Position numbers and translations under genes: made by a program
From: Gemmataceae bacterium
GTDB lineage: Bacteria > Planctomycetota > Planctomycetia > Gemmatales > Gemmataceae
Assembly: GCA_009691845.1 (NCBI GenBank)
Contig: SIAJ01000016.1
Coordinates: 20,345 to 84,344 of the forward strand
Direction of reading: 5' to 3'
DNA length: 64,000 nt
Part shown: positions 17,432 through 26,531 of the stretch, in pieces
How positions within the stretch are numbered: the first letter of the stretch is position 1
How the letters are laid out: each line of letters begins with the position of its first letter
Notes under the pieces: generated by a model
Told to the model about the DNA's origin: nothing
Database searches by the model: none
The model's input: the letters and a program-made list of their open reading frames with translations, nothing else

Positions 17432-17821
17432 TTAGTCTTCGTCGTTGCCGAAGTCTTCTTCCTCATCGTCCTCATCGTCATCGTCCTCATCGTCGTCGTC
17501 GTCTTCCTCAGCGTCCGCGAATTTATCGTCGCCGATCTCCTCCTCCTCCTCCAGGTCGTCGTCATCCAAGTCGTCGTCGTCCAGATCATCGAATTCCTCG
17601 TCGTCGAGTTCCTCGAAGTCTTCGTCGTCATCTGCTTCGGCGTCGTCATCCTCGTCGTCGTCGTCGTCGGCGGCGGCCTCGTCTTTGTCTTCCTCGCTGT
17701 CCACGTCATCATCCCTGCCGGCGGAGATGGCAAGGAGATCGCCGAGAATCAGCCAGGGGAACGGCTTAGGTTCGCCAGCTTCGGCGAGGACGGCCGTGAG
17801 CATCTTGGTGTGGCCGGTCAT
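17432..17821 (-). CDS. Extremely acidic protein with Asp/Glu-rich tail
   Basis: 129 residues from the ATG at 17821, which has AGGAGG 9 bases upstream, a strong reason to believe the gene is translated. Residues 1-36 are ordinary (MTGHTKMLTAVLAEAGEPKP, then FPWLILGDLLAISAGR) and may form a short helical module. Of the last 93 residues about 70 are Asp or Glu, interrupted by regularly spaced Leu, Phe, Ala or Ile. The DNA there is dominated by GAC, GAT and GAG triplets, a tract prone to slippage. The tail is expected to be disordered and could bind divalent cations or mimic nucleic acid. The gene ends two bases from an IS66 remnant, so its original C-terminus may have been altered. Function unknown. 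Confidence 0.65.
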   Translation of the reverse strand: MTGHTKMLTAVLAEAGEPKPFPWLILGDLLAISAGRDDDVDSEEDKDEAAADDDDDEDDDAEADDDEDFEELDDEEFDDLDDDDLDDDDLEEEEEIGDDKFADAEEDDDDDEDDDDEDDEEEDFGNDED

Positions 17822-18139
17822 GGGTTCTGTCCTCCTAACAGGTGAAAGATTCCGTATTTTCCAGGCTATCGGTATCCCACCAGGGAAACTCCAGCATGAT
17901 TTTCGACACATTCAATCGCGTCCAGTCCTGGTCAGTCAAACCGGGTATCACACTCTCCCCCCTTGAGGGCACAAGAGTCTGCGCCACACCATTGGATCCG
18001 ATTCGTAGACGCTTCTTAGGAACGAATTCCAGGAGCGTCAAGCGGAGAAAATCAGACGATTTTTTTTTGCCCTCGTCCAGCCCAGTTTTGACACCTAACC
18101 TGTACAAGTTCGCCCCTTCTTCCCCGCAGCGGAGTTCCG
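17822..18139. other. Intergenic region between divergent genes
   Basis: No gene was recognised. A run of nine T bases lies near 18060-18068. The stretch should hold the promoters of the acidic-protein gene (leftwards) and the CREST-type membrane protein gene (rightwards). Confidence 0.35.
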
Positions 18140-18871
18140 ATGCCCGATTTCGCCGCGAAGCCCGAGCGAGGCCTGGATCGCGGACCACTTTACACCGAAA
18201 CTCCCCAAGAAATCCGCGATCATCTCGCGTTCACCGGCAGCTTGGCCGAACCCTGGAATACAGTCACGGCCTCTTTTTTCGTACTGCTCGTCCTCGTTTG
18301 GATGATGAGGTTACGGGGCCGGTTCACGAAATACCCGTTTCTTCTCGTCACCCTACCAATTCTTCTTCTCGGAGGCATCGGCGGCACCCTCTACCACGGC
18401 TCGCGAAGTCGGGTTGGGTACTTTCTCATGGATGTCGTTCCCATCAACATTCTCGGCTTGGCCGTCAGCATTTACCTATGGATTCGACTGGGTCCAAAGC
18501 TACGCCATTTTTTCACAATGCTTTTTGTGCTCGCGCTGATCATACTGACCGGCCATTTCACACTCCCCAGAGTCTGGGCCATCAACGTGTCTTATGCCGG
18601 GCTCGCCTTAATTATCCTCGTGCCGATCGTGCTAACACTCGTCCGTACACATGGTCGTCATGCCGGATGGATCGCCACCGCCCTTGTTTCCTTCGTTATC
18701 GCCTGGTTCTTTCGACTGGCCGACGTACTCGATCCCCCGCTCCTGCCAATAGGGACCCACTGGCTGTGGCACACATTCGGTGCAATAACTACAGCTGCAT
18801 TAAGTGAATACGTCTACCTGATCGAGGGCGTGAGCCTAAAAAAAACCTCGCCGGAGCCGAAGCTCAGTTGA
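18140..18871 (+). CDS. Integral membrane protein of the CREST (ceramidase/PAQR-like) type
   Basis: 243 residues with about seven hydrophobic helices. The residues that define the CREST superfamily of membrane hydrolases are in plausible places: His86 in [10 protein letters not shown], Asp98 in FLMDVVPIN at the start of the next helix, and His207-x3-His211 in THWLWHTFG in the last helix. In alkaline ceramidases these bind zinc and cleave an amide bond. The substrate here is unknown; a lipid amide is possible. GGAG lies about 5 bases before the ATG. The gene's end overlaps the end of ychF on the other strand by 8 bases. A plain seven-helix membrane protein without activity cannot be excluded. 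Confidence 0.65.
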   Translation: MPDFAAKPERGLDRGPLYTETPQEIRDHLAFTGSLAEPWNTVTASFFVLLVLVWMMRLRGRFTKYPFLLVTLPILLLGGIGGTLYHGSRSRVGYFLMDVVPINILGLAVSIYLWIRLGPKLRHFFTMLFVLALIILTGHFTLPRVWAINVSYAGLALIILVPIVLTLVRTHGRHAGWIATALVSFVIAWFFRLADVLDPPLLPIGTHWLWHTFGAITTAALSEYVYLIEGVSLKKTSPEPKLS

Positions 18872-19952
18872 ACAGGAAGTGGCAAATGTCACCGTCCTGC
18901 ATCAAGTAAGACTTCCCTTCGACACGGAGCTTGCCGGCGGCACGGATCGCCTTCTCGCTTTGATAAGTCTCCAAGTCGGCAAGCGTGTAGACCTCCGCAC
19001 GAATGAAACCTTTCTCGAAATCCGTGTGGATCACACCGGCGGCTTGCGGTCCCGTTGCACCCACCGGCACCGTCCAGGCCCGCACTTCCTTCTCGCCAGC
19101 GGTGAAGTAACTCTGCAAGCCAAGTACTCGGTATGCCGCTCGTACTAGCGTTTCCAACGCCGGTTGGGTCAGCCCCGAAGCGACGAGCATCTCGTGTCGG
19201 TCGGCGACATCCAACTCCGCAATCTCGGCTTCCAGTTTCGCACAGACAGGCACAACCTCCGCACCAATTTTGGCCGCGAACTCTCGAACCTGTTGCACGA
19301 GTGGCCCTTGGCCACTCAAATTTTTCTCGTCCACATTCGCCACGTACAGAATGGGCTTTGCCGTCATCAGGCCGAAACTAGAAATCGACTTGGCCTCATC
19401 GGAGTTCAGCTTGAGTTTGCGGAGCGGCTCGCTCTTCGCCAAAAAAGCCTGGCATTTGCGAATGACCTCGACCCGAGCGATTGCCTCCTTGTCGCCGCTC
19501 TTCGCGGTCCGTTCGGCTTTTGGCAAGGCGGTGTCCAGTGTCTGAATATCCGCGAGCATCAACTCGATTTCAACTGTCTCGATATCCGAAAGCGGATCGA
19601 CCTTACCCGCAACGTGGATGATGTCCGGGTCTTCAAAACAGCGCACGACCTGGACAATCGCATCAACCTCGCGGATGTGGGTCAGGAACTTGTTGCCGAG
19701 TCCTTGGCCCTCGCTCGCCCCCTTCACGATGCCCGCGATATCGACCAGTTTGAGTGCGGTGGGTACCAGTTTTTTCGGAACGATAAACTTGCTGATCCGG
19801 GCCAGCCGATCGTCCGGGACGGGAACGATTCCTTCATTCGGCTCGATCGTGCAGAACGGAAAGTTCGCGCTTTGTGCAGTCTTCGAAGAGGTCAACGCAT
19901 TGAACAGCGTGCTTTTGCCAACGTTTGGCAATCCGACAATACCGGCTTCCAT
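18864..19952 (-). CDS. ychF: Ribosome-associated ATPase YchF (Obg-like)
   Basis: 362 residues, the usual length. The P-loop is GLPNVGKST (7-15), followed by the switch region and the G3 motif [24 protein letters not shown]-like C-terminal domain is visible in [20 protein letters not shown] and the ending [20 protein letters not shown]. YchF/OLA1 is a conserved P-loop NTPase that prefers ATP, binds ribosomes and is involved in stress responses. The ATG at 19952 has AGGGAAATC upstream. It stands alone, convergent with the CREST-type gene. Confidence 0.97.
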   Translation of the reverse strand: MEAGIVGLPNVGKSTLFNALTSSKTAQSANFPFCTIEPNEGIVPVPDDRLARISKFIVPKKLVPTALKLVDIAGIVKGASEGQGLGNKFLTHIREVDAIVQVVRCFEDPDIIHVAGKVDPLSDIETVEIELMLADIQTLDTALPKAERTAKSGDKEAIARVEVIRKCQAFLAKSEPLRKLKLNSDEAKSISSFGLMTAKPILYVANVDEKNLSGQGPLVQQVREFAAKIGAEVVPVCAKLEAEIAELDVADRHEMLVASGLTQPALETLVRAAYRVLGLQSYFTAGEKEVRAWTVPVGATGPQAAGVIHTDFEKGFIRAEVYTLADLETYQSEKAIRAAGKLRVEGKSYLMQDGDICHFLFN

Positions 19953-20026
19953 GATTTCCCTGTGATGGCAAGTTTGAAGTCAAGCCATCACGATAGAAGG
20001 CCGGCAAGGGCCTGGCAGCCTGTGCG

Positions 20027-21454
20027 TTAACTCAACCCGCGAATCGGCTCGCCGTAATAAACATGGTGCGGCCGGTTCTCGGCATCTCGCCACATGAAAT
20101 CGCTCGAAATCCCGAGCGATGAATAAATCGTGGCCGCGAGGTTTTCCGGGGTCTGCGGGTCGCTCTTGGGGAATGCCCCTTGCTTGTCCGTCGAGCCAAT
20201 GACTCGGCCACCCTTGAGGCCGCCACCAGCGAGAAACACGCTTTGCGATGCTCCCCAGTGATCGCGGCCTGGCTTCTTGTAATGCTGCGGCAAACCAGAC
20301 ACGCGCGGCGTGCGGCCGAACTCGCCAGCCATCACGATCAGAGTCGAATCGAGCAAGCCACGATCTTGCAAGTCGTCCAGCAGAGCCGAGACGCACTTGT
20401 CTGTCGGCGGGAAGAGTTTGTCCTTCAGATGCTCGAAGGCGTTGCCGTGCGTGTCCCACGACTCGTTGTTGCCGAGGTTCACCTGGACGAGATTCACGCC
20501 CGCTTCGACCAACCGTGCGGCCATGAGCAGCGACCAGCCGAACGCGTTCTTGCCATAGCGATTCAGGTCTTTGTCCGGCTGATGTTTGATATCGAACGCC
20601 CGGCGAACATTGGCATCCATCAACAGCGACACCGCCGCCTGGCGATGTCGATCGATGCCCCCTGCCCCGCGATCCAGGCCCGCCCGCTGTTCGTCGATGG
20701 TCTTCAACATGTCGAGCCGGGAAGAGAGACGCATTCCGTCAACGCCCTGCGGCAACGACAGGTCAGGAATCTGGAATTCCGAGCGGATCGGCTTGAACGG
20801 GCGTTGCTGGTGGTCGAACTCGTACTCCGGGTAGGCTCCATACGCTTTTGGTTCGAACTTGGAGGCTTCCATGAACCAGGGGTCGCGTTGTCGGCCCATC
20901 ATGCCTGCGAACTGCCCGGGAATCACACGGCCAGTGTTGTGCACGATACGATCCGGCAGCACGACAGCGGGTGGCAGATTGTTCCGACCGTTGGAAACTG
21001 CACCAGCAATCGCGGCAATCGACGGCCAATCCGTATCCTTCGGCACGCTTCCGTTGAAGCCGGGGGGCAACTGGCTGCGTCCGGTCAGCATGAAGAGATG
21101 CCCATCCGAGTGGTTATTCGTCGGGTGCGTCATTGAACGAACCACGGACCAACGATCCGAGCGGGCCGCCAGCATCGGCAAATGCTCACAGATCCGCAAC
21201 CCAGGCGTCTTGGTGTCGATCGGCTTGAACTCACCTCGAATGATCTCGGGCTGTTCCGGCTTCATGTCGAAACTGTCATGCTGAGCAAGTCCGCCGGACA
21301 GGAAGATGTATATAACCGCCTTCGCAGGCTGTTTTACGGGCGATTCCGCACGAAGCGCGGAGAGGTGCGACGTGCCCAGGCCGAGCAGCGAAACGCCGCC
21401 AGCCTGCAGCATGGTGCGGCGGGAGAAGGTCGGGTGGGAGAGACTTGTAGCCAT
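20027..21454 (-). CDS. DUF1501 protein 1 (Tat-type leader)
   Basis: 475 residues. A Tat-like leader (SRRTMLQAGGVSLLGLG, 11-27) predicts export in folded form. The mature part shows the DUF1501 landmarks: VIYIFLSGGLAQHDSFDMKP near residue 45, LVQVNLGNNESWDTHGNAF, MAGEFGRTPRVSG, GRDHWGASQSVFLAGGGLKG and a C-terminal ENLAATIYSSLGI stretch. DUF1501 proteins are related to the alkaline phosphatase/sulfatase superfamily and are abundant in planctomycetes; no activity is established. They usually sit beside DUF1549/DUF1553 cytochrome-type genes. Here the neighbour, 53 bases upstream on the same strand, is another DUF1501 gene. AGGGGAAA precedes the ATG. Confidence 0.9.
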   Translation of the reverse strand: MATSLSHPTFSRRTMLQAGGVSLLGLGTSHLSALRAESPVKQPAKAVIYIFLSGGLAQHDSFDMKPEQPEIIRGEFKPIDTKTPGLRICEHLPMLAARSDRWSVVRSMTHPTNNHSDGHLFMLTGRSQLPPGFNGSVPKDTDWPSIAAIAGAVSNGRNNLPPAVVLPDRIVHNTGRVIPGQFAGMMGRQRDPWFMEASKFEPKAYGAYPEYEFDHQQRPFKPIRSEFQIPDLSLPQGVDGMRLSSRLDMLKTIDEQRAGLDRGAGGIDRHRQAAVSLLMDANVRRAFDIKHQPDKDLNRYGKNAFGWSLLMAARLVEAGVNLVQVNLGNNESWDTHGNAFEHLKDKLFPPTDKCVSALLDDLQDRGLLDSTLIVMAGEFGRTPRVSGLPQHYKKPGRDHWGASQSVFLAGGGLKGGRVIGSTDKQGAFPKSDPQTPENLAATIYSSLGISSDFMWRDAENRPHHVYYGEPIRGLS

Positions 21455-21507
21455 GAGCAGTTTCCCCTACAGCTCGGTTCAGATGGGAGGAATGTGTCCC
21501 ATCTGCA

Positions 21508-22902
21508 TCACACCAGTTCACGAATCGGCGTCCCATCCTGCAAAACCGCCATCGGCCGGCCCGAGTGATCCGGGAACGTATGTTCCGGATTGATGCCCAG
21601 ATGCTGGTACATTGTCGCCCAGAGATCGTTCGGCGACATCGGGCGGTCTTTCGGGTGCGCCCCCTTCGAGTCGGTTGAACCAACAATCTGCCCGACTTTC
21701 ATGCCGCCGCCCGCGACGACCAGCGACATCGATTGTGGCCAGTGGTCACGGCCAGGGCGATTGTCGCTCTTCTGGTATTCAAGCTTCGGCGTGCGGCCGA
21801 ATTCGCCGGTCACGATCACCATGACTCGTTTGTCCAGACCGCGAGCGTACACGTCTTCGATCAACGCGGTCACGGCCCGGTCGTAGAACGGCAGGCGATA
21901 CTTCAAATCCGTGTAGATGTGGCAGTTCACCGCGTGTGAATCCCAGTTGTAGGTCACGTCGGTCGGGAACGAACCACCTGGCGGGGATGGGTTTTCCAGC
22001 ACCATCGTGACGAACGAACAGCCTGCTTCGACCAATCGGCGAGCGAGCAAACAGCGCTGGCCATAACGGTGCATGCCGTAACGATCACGAACGTGGGCCG
22101 GTTCGCGATTTAGGTCGAACGCATCGCGGGCCTTCGTGCTCGTGACCAGTTCGACGGCCTTCTGGTTGAAAGAGTCCATCGCTGACATCGAGCCGGACTT
22201 GTCGACTTCACGCCGAACGGTGTCGAACTTGTTTAGTAGCGAGCGGCGATCGCCGAGTTTGTCGGCCAGCGCAGCCGGAATACTCAGGTTCTGCACGCCG
22301 AACTTGCTTTCTGAAGGGTCGCCGCTGAACGTGAACGGCGTCGTTGCCTGTCCCATATACGCGGCACCGAAACTAAACGTATCGACCTGCTGCCGGCCAC
22401 CATCCACACCCGCGATGTAATTCGGCAACCCAACGTTGTGCCCTTCGCGGAGCTTGGAGACGAACGAGCCAACCATGGGATAGTCGTTCACGAAGCCAAC
22501 CGGCGACATCGGATCGCGGCCGGTCAGGAACTTCTTGTGCCCGCCGCCGTGATCGCTGAATGTGTGGTGAATCGAGCGGATGATGGCGTACTTGTCGGCA
22601 CACTTCGCGTGCATCGGCAGATATTCGCTGACGTCGATGCCCGGCACGTTCGAGCGGATCGGACGAAACTCGCCGCGATACTCCGAGGGAGCATCGGGCT
22701 TCATGTCGTACATCTCCATGTGCGGCGCACCGCCCGGAAGCCAAAGCAGAATGACGGCTGTTTCCTCGTCCGTCGCCGGTCCGGAGGCATTCGCCTGCAT
22801 GCGCAGCAACTCCGGCATGGTGAGGGCACCAACGCCAAAAGCACCGGCACCGAGGAAATGTCGGCGGGTCATCGGTCCAGAACAGGGAAACTTCAAACTC
22901 AT
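21508..22902 (-). CDS. DUF1501 protein 2
   Basis: 464 residues from the ATG at 22902 (GGAG 8 bases upstream; an in-frame start 27 codons earlier lacks one). The leader has the twin-arginine segment MTRRHFLGAGAFGVGALTMP (11-30). The mature protein has ILLWLPGGAPHMEMYDMKPD, SIHHTFSDHGGGHKKFLTGR, GEFGRTPKLEYQ and GRDHWPQSMSLVVAGGGMKV. Compared with the other copies it has an extended substrate-side segment with NYIAGVDGGRQQVDTFSFGA. It ends about 50 bases before DUF1501 protein 1 and is divergent from DUF1501 protein 3. Localisation should be periplasmic; the reaction is unknown. Confidence 0.9.
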   Translation of the reverse strand: MSLKFPCSGPMTRRHFLGAGAFGVGALTMPELLRMQANASGPATDEETAVILLWLPGGAPHMEMYDMKPDAPSEYRGEFRPIRSNVPGIDVSEYLPMHAKCADKYAIIRSIHHTFSDHGGGHKKFLTGRDPMSPVGFVNDYPMVGSFVSKLREGHNVGLPNYIAGVDGGRQQVDTFSFGAAYMGQATTPFTFSGDPSESKFGVQNLSIPAALADKLGDRRSLLNKFDTVRREVDKSGSMSAMDSFNQKAVELVTSTKARDAFDLNREPAHVRDRYGMHRYGQRCLLARRLVEAGCSFVTMVLENPSPPGGSFPTDVTYNWDSHAVNCHIYTDLKYRLPFYDRAVTALIEDVYARGLDKRVMVIVTGEFGRTPKLEYQKSDNRPGRDHWPQSMSLVVAGGGMKVGQIVGSTDSKGAHPKDRPMSPNDLWATMYQHLGINPEHTFPDHSGRPMAVLQDGTPIRELV

Positions 22903-23130
22903 CGGCAGGACTCCGACGGCCGTTGGCAGGCTCGTGAAGCAAAGGAAGCGGGACAACTGGATTTTAACCCATCGGCAGGCCATCTGCCAGGAGAGACCTC
23001 GATCTGCAGCCTTGAATCTCTTTTTGCAGCCTATGCCGTTCGGGGTTCAACTTGAGGAAGTTGGATTGTTCTTGCGTGGGCGGTGGCCGATCGATTACAA
23101 ACAATCATCACTCTTTCGAGATGGCCAATA

Positions 23131-24537
23131 ATGCCGACAACCTCTAGCTTCGCTCAGCCTGTCAGCAGACGGGAAATCGTGAAAGCGGGTGCCATTGGGC
23201 TGATGGGCCTGGGCATGCCGCAATTGGCCGCCTTGCAAAGTCGGGCCGATACCGGGAAGCCGCGTGCCAAGTCTGTCATCTTCGTATTCCTGACTGGTGG
23301 GCTTTCGCATCTCGATAGCTTCGACTTGAAGCCCGAGGCCCCGGATTCAGTTCGAGGCGAGTTCAAGCCGATTGCCACGCGAACGACTGGGATTCGCATC
23401 TCCGAACACCTGCCCAAACTTGCCGAGCGCAGCGACAAGTATGCCCTGGTTCGGTCGATGGCAACCGGCAGCGATGGGCACGGCATCGCCTGTCACATGC
23501 TGCTTTCGGGCCGGCTGGACATGCCGGCCGGGTTCACGGAGGCGAGCGCACCGAATCCGCACGAGTGGCCATCGATGCCCGCACTGTACAACTTCGCCAA
23601 ACGCGGACAGGGTCGCAATAATCTTCCGCCAGCCGTTGTGCTCCCCGAGCCTAGCATCAACGAGGCGGGCCAGGTGCGGCCAGGTCAATATGCCGGTCGG
23701 CTTGGTGCGCGATGGGACGCCTGGCATCTTCACATGGCCACCAAGTGCCCGCTCGGAAACGGTGCCTGCCCGCACTGTTTCCGCTTTGAGGGAACTTCGT
23801 TCAAGCATGAGCCCGAGACGATTTTTGAGACGCCGAACCTGAAACTTGCAGACGGCGGCAGCGAGCGGTTCCAAGGTCGATCCGCATTGCTCCAGTCGAT
23901 CGAGCATCGTCGAGAGTCCACGATGATGGATCGCCATCGTCAACAAGCGATGTCGGTTCTTAACAATCTGAAAACCCGTTCCGCATTTGAAGTGGAACGC
24001 TCGGACCCCAAGACGCTCGAACGATATGGCCGCAATAAATTCGGGCTTTCGTTGTTGATGGCCTATCGGCTTGTCGAGGCGGGCGTGAACCTGGTCCAGG
24101 TGAATCTCGGCAAGAACTCGACGTGGGACACGCATCGGCGGAACTTCGTCAACTTGAAGGACAATCTCTTTCCGCACTTCGATCGTTCTGTCTCCGCGTT
24201 GCTCGACGACCTGACCGAGAGCGGCCTGTTGCGGGATACGCTCGTGATCGTGACCGGCGAATTTGGCCGGACGCCGAAGATTAACAAAGACGCAGGCCGA
24301 GATCACTGGGGAGCGGTGATGAGCCTGCTCCTCGCGGGCGGCGGCGTGCAAGGCGGTCGGGTGATCGGCGCGTCCGATCGGATAGGCGGCCAACCAAGCG
24401 ATAAGCGAACGACGCCCGAGAACCTCGCGGCCACCCTCTTCGATACGTTGGGTGTTCCTCACGACGCCATGTGGCACGACACCGACGGCCGGCCTTACGA
24501 AGTCTATCGCGATCAGCCGATTCCTGGGCTGATGTGA
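23131..24537 (+). CDS. DUF1501 protein 3, with a cysteine-rich insertion
   Basis: 468 residues from the ATG at 23131, chosen because it directly precedes the Tat-like leader VSRREIVKAGAIGLMGLGMP; an in-frame GTG at 23083 would add 16 residues. Family landmarks are FVFLTGGLSHLDSFDLKPEA, VTGEFGRTPKINKDAGRDHW and LLLAGGGVQGGRVIGASDR. Unlike the other five copies, it contains a short insertion with three closely spaced cysteines (KCPLGNGACPHCFRFEG, about 23742-23792), which could bind a metal or form a disulfide. It is divergent from DUF1501 protein 2, and the two share a promoter region of about 230 bases. Confidence 0.9.
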   Translation: MPTTSSFAQPVSRREIVKAGAIGLMGLGMPQLAALQSRADTGKPRAKSVIFVFLTGGLSHLDSFDLKPEAPDSVRGEFKPIATRTTGIRISEHLPKLAERSDKYALVRSMATGSDGHGIACHMLLSGRLDMPAGFTEASAPNPHEWPSMPALYNFAKRGQGRNNLPPAVVLPEPSINEAGQVRPGQYAGRLGARWDAWHLHMATKCPLGNGACPHCFRFEGTSFKHEPETIFETPNLKLADGGSERFQGRSALLQSIEHRRESTMMDRHRQQAMSVLNNLKTRSAFEVERSDPKTLERYGRNKFGLSLLMAYRLVEAGVNLVQVNLGKNSTWDTHRRNFVNLKDNLFPHFDRSVSALLDDLTESGLLRDTLVIVTGEFGRTPKINKDAGRDHWGAVMSLLLAGGGVQGGRVIGASDRIGGQPSDKRTTPENLAATLFDTLGVPHDAMWHDTDGRPYEVYRDQPIPGLM

Positions 24538-24545
24538 AACCTGAG

Positions 24546-24723
24546 GAGCCCGAAGCGAAGCAAGGAGTATTTCCAGGGGAGGAGCGAGGTAGTTAGATTC
24601 TTAACTGCGAATTTCTCTGCAAGTTGCAGAGAATTACCTCATAGTAGTCGGCACACGGAGTGTGCCGACTACTAAGCTTGCGCCTCAACCGCGTTAAGCA
24701 TTTCCTCGCTTCGCTTCGGGCTC
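24546..24723. repeat. Composite palindromic repeat region
   Basis: Three nested or adjacent palindromes lie here. The outer pair is an inverted repeat containing GAGCCCGAAGCGAAG (24546-24566 and 24703-24723). Inside are a hairpin with arms CTCTGCAA/TTGCAGAG (about 24614-24633) and a perfect 15-bp stem with a 3-base loop (24642-24674), beginning TAGTAGTCGGCACAC. The outer repeat recurs at 36541-36600 and the 15-bp stem recurs in variant form at 43251-43305. No gene is seen in this stretch. Confidence 0.8.
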
Positions 24724-24807
24724 AGTCCTTCCATTTTTCAAGGCACTCTCTTTGAACGACGGGCAAGTCTTCCGTATCCAATCGCGTCACGTTTACGATG
24801 CAATCAC

Positions 24808-25105
24808 ATGAACCGCGAAACTGACTTCGGCAAATCCATCTCGCTGGCCTTCGGGTCCGATGAAGTCACGCCCTTCTCGGCTGCATACTCCTGACAGTCG
24901 AACCAGATCGCCCACATCATGATGGGCTTCTTCCTGGCCTCAATCTGGATCATCGCTGCCATGGCCGACGGTGGTGAACTCGGTCACGTTCCTATTTCTG
25001 CTCATCCTTATCAAGAACGGGCTGGACATTTTGCTCGATCTGTCGAGCTTTGCCAACAGGGAGCGTTTGCGATTTGATCCCGTGACCGACATTGGCGACT
25101 GGTGA
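24808..25105 (+). pseudogene. Decayed small membrane protein gene
   Basis: A reading frame from the ATG at 24808 (MNRETDFGKSISLAFGSDEV) meets a TGA at 24892-24894. The same frame then continues as QIAHIMMGFFLASIWIIAAM. At about 24971 the coding sense passes to the next frame (VVNSVTFLFLLILIKNGLDI, then LLDLSSFANRERLRFDPVTD), ending with TGA at 25103-25105. Joined, these would give a protein of about 95 residues with two membrane helices. The shape recalls DUF6498-like membrane proteins, but this is only a guess. One stop and one frameshift indicate a pseudogene. Confidence 0.5.
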
Positions 25106-25309
25106 ACGGGTCGTGTCGGCTCTGCTCTTCGGTACCATTGCGGGCTTGTTCAAGGGGTTTCGCTACCGCTATCGGCCAATCATCGCGGCGTGTTCGGCGA
25201 TCGTTCGAAGCAGTCCGAGCATGCCGTGACCGAAACAGCGAAGCCATGATCGGAACGAGGAACTGCGTGAGACAGGTCAGAGGCCTGTTCGCTCGATAAA
25301 CTTGTCGGG

Positions 25310-26518
25310 ATGAACTCACTTCCCGAATACATCGTCACCGATCCGGACGGCCTCAAAGCGTGTTGCGAAGATGTCGCGGCCAGCCTGCAAGTGGGGTTTG
25401 ATACCGAGTTTGTCGGCGAGGAAACATACGTTCCGCACCTCTGCTTGGTCCAGGTTGCCACGCCGAATGCGTTGTATGTGCTCGATCCATTCGATTGCGG
25501 GCCGCTCGTCGAGTTCTGGAAATTGCTTGCCGACCCCGCCCGGCTAGTGATCGTGCATGCGGGTCGCGAAGAAGTGCGGATCTGCTTCGGGGCTATCGGC
25601 CGACCACCGGCGAACTTGTTCGACGTGCAAATCGCGGCCGGCCTAATTGGGCTGGGCTATCCACTCGGTTATGGGGCGCTCGTGCAATCGGTGCTGAAGA
25701 AGCGACTTCAAAAAGGAGAGACCCTCACGGATTGGCGGCGACGGCCTTTGTCCCAGGAACAATTGCGCTATGCCTTCGACGATGTGCGGGATCTGCTCGC
25801 GATCTGGAAGCGGGTCGATGCGAGGCTTGCGAAGCTCGAACGTTCGACCTGGGCGACCGACGAGTTCACGAGTTTCGTGAAACGGGCGTTGCAGGATGGC
25901 GGCGAAGTCGAACGTTGGCGGAAGCTCAAGGGCGTGACCAACCTCAATGCCCAACGACTGGCGGTCGTTCGCGAAGTCTATCTCTGGCGGGAAGAAGTGG
26001 CCGCTCGACGAGATCGCCCGGCCAGAACAGTTCTTCGAGACGATCTAGTCGTGGAAATTGCCAAGCGCAACCCAAAGGCATCGGGCGACATCTCCACGTT
26101 GCGGGGCCTGGGCCGAGCCGACATTCATGGTATCATCGAAGCGGTCGACAAGGCCAATCGTCTGCCGTCTGCCGACTGGCCCGAAGAGGCAGAACGTGAC
26201 AACGACCCACACGCGGTCGCTCTCGTGTCGAGCTTGCTGAATGTCGTTCTCGCCGACTGGTGTGCCCGACAGGAACTCACGATGCCGCTCGTCGCAACTT
26301 CGGCCGACGTTCGGCGACTGGTGCGACTGACGGCCAAGGGGGAATGCCCTTCGACCGGCTGCGGGCTCGCCAATGGCTGGCGGAAGGAACACGTGCTGCC
26401 CGTGTTGCTGGAAGTCCTCGAAGGAAAACGGGCCATGCGTGTGAAGTCGCTAGAAGGCGAAGCACCGCTCGAATACGGGCACGTCCGACGTGAAGTTGTG
26501 AACCACCCAACCACCTAA
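25310..26518 (+). CDS. rnd: Ribonuclease D
   Basis: 402 residues. The DEDD exonuclease motifs are visible: Exo I FDTEF (Asp31, Glu33), Exo II in LVIVHAGREEVRICF followed by LFDVQIAA, and Exo III YAFDDVRDLLAIW. An HRDC domain follows (about 210-290: RLAVVREVYLWREEVAARRD and TLRGLGRADIHGIIEAVDKA). RNase D trims the 3' ends of tRNAs and other small RNAs. The C-terminal 110 residues include a second HRDC-like region. The ribosome-binding site is weak. The next gene starts 13 bases later, so the two may be co-transcribed. Another DEDD-family exonuclease with an HRDC domain is unlikely given the full length. Confidence 0.9.
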   Translation: MNSLPEYIVTDPDGLKACCEDVAASLQVGFDTEFVGEETYVPHLCLVQVATPNALYVLDPFDCGPLVEFWKLLADPARLVIVHAGREEVRICFGAIGRPPANLFDVQIAAGLIGLGYPLGYGALVQSVLKKRLQKGETLTDWRRRPLSQEQLRYAFDDVRDLLAIWKRVDARLAKLERSTWATDEFTSFVKRALQDGGEVERWRKLKGVTNLNAQRLAVVREVYLWREEVAARRDRPARTVLRDDLVVEIAKRNPKASGDISTLRGLGRADIHGIIEAVDKANRLPSADWPEEAERDNDPHAVALVSSLLNVVLADWCARQELTMPLVATSADVRRLVRLTAKGECPSTGCGLANGWRKEHVLPVLLEVLEGKRAMRVKSLEGEAPLEYGHVRREVVNHPTT

Positions 26519-26531
26519 CCACTGGGTTGCC

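Noticed and set aside
16511..17437. An 8-bp target duplication for the IS66 element
   Set aside because: The two flanking octamers differ at most positions, so no duplication can be claimed.
17445..17966. A poly-serine protein on the plus strand
   Set aside because: It is only the reverse reading of the Asp/Glu triplet tract; the minus-strand gene has the ribosome-binding site and a sensible N-terminus.
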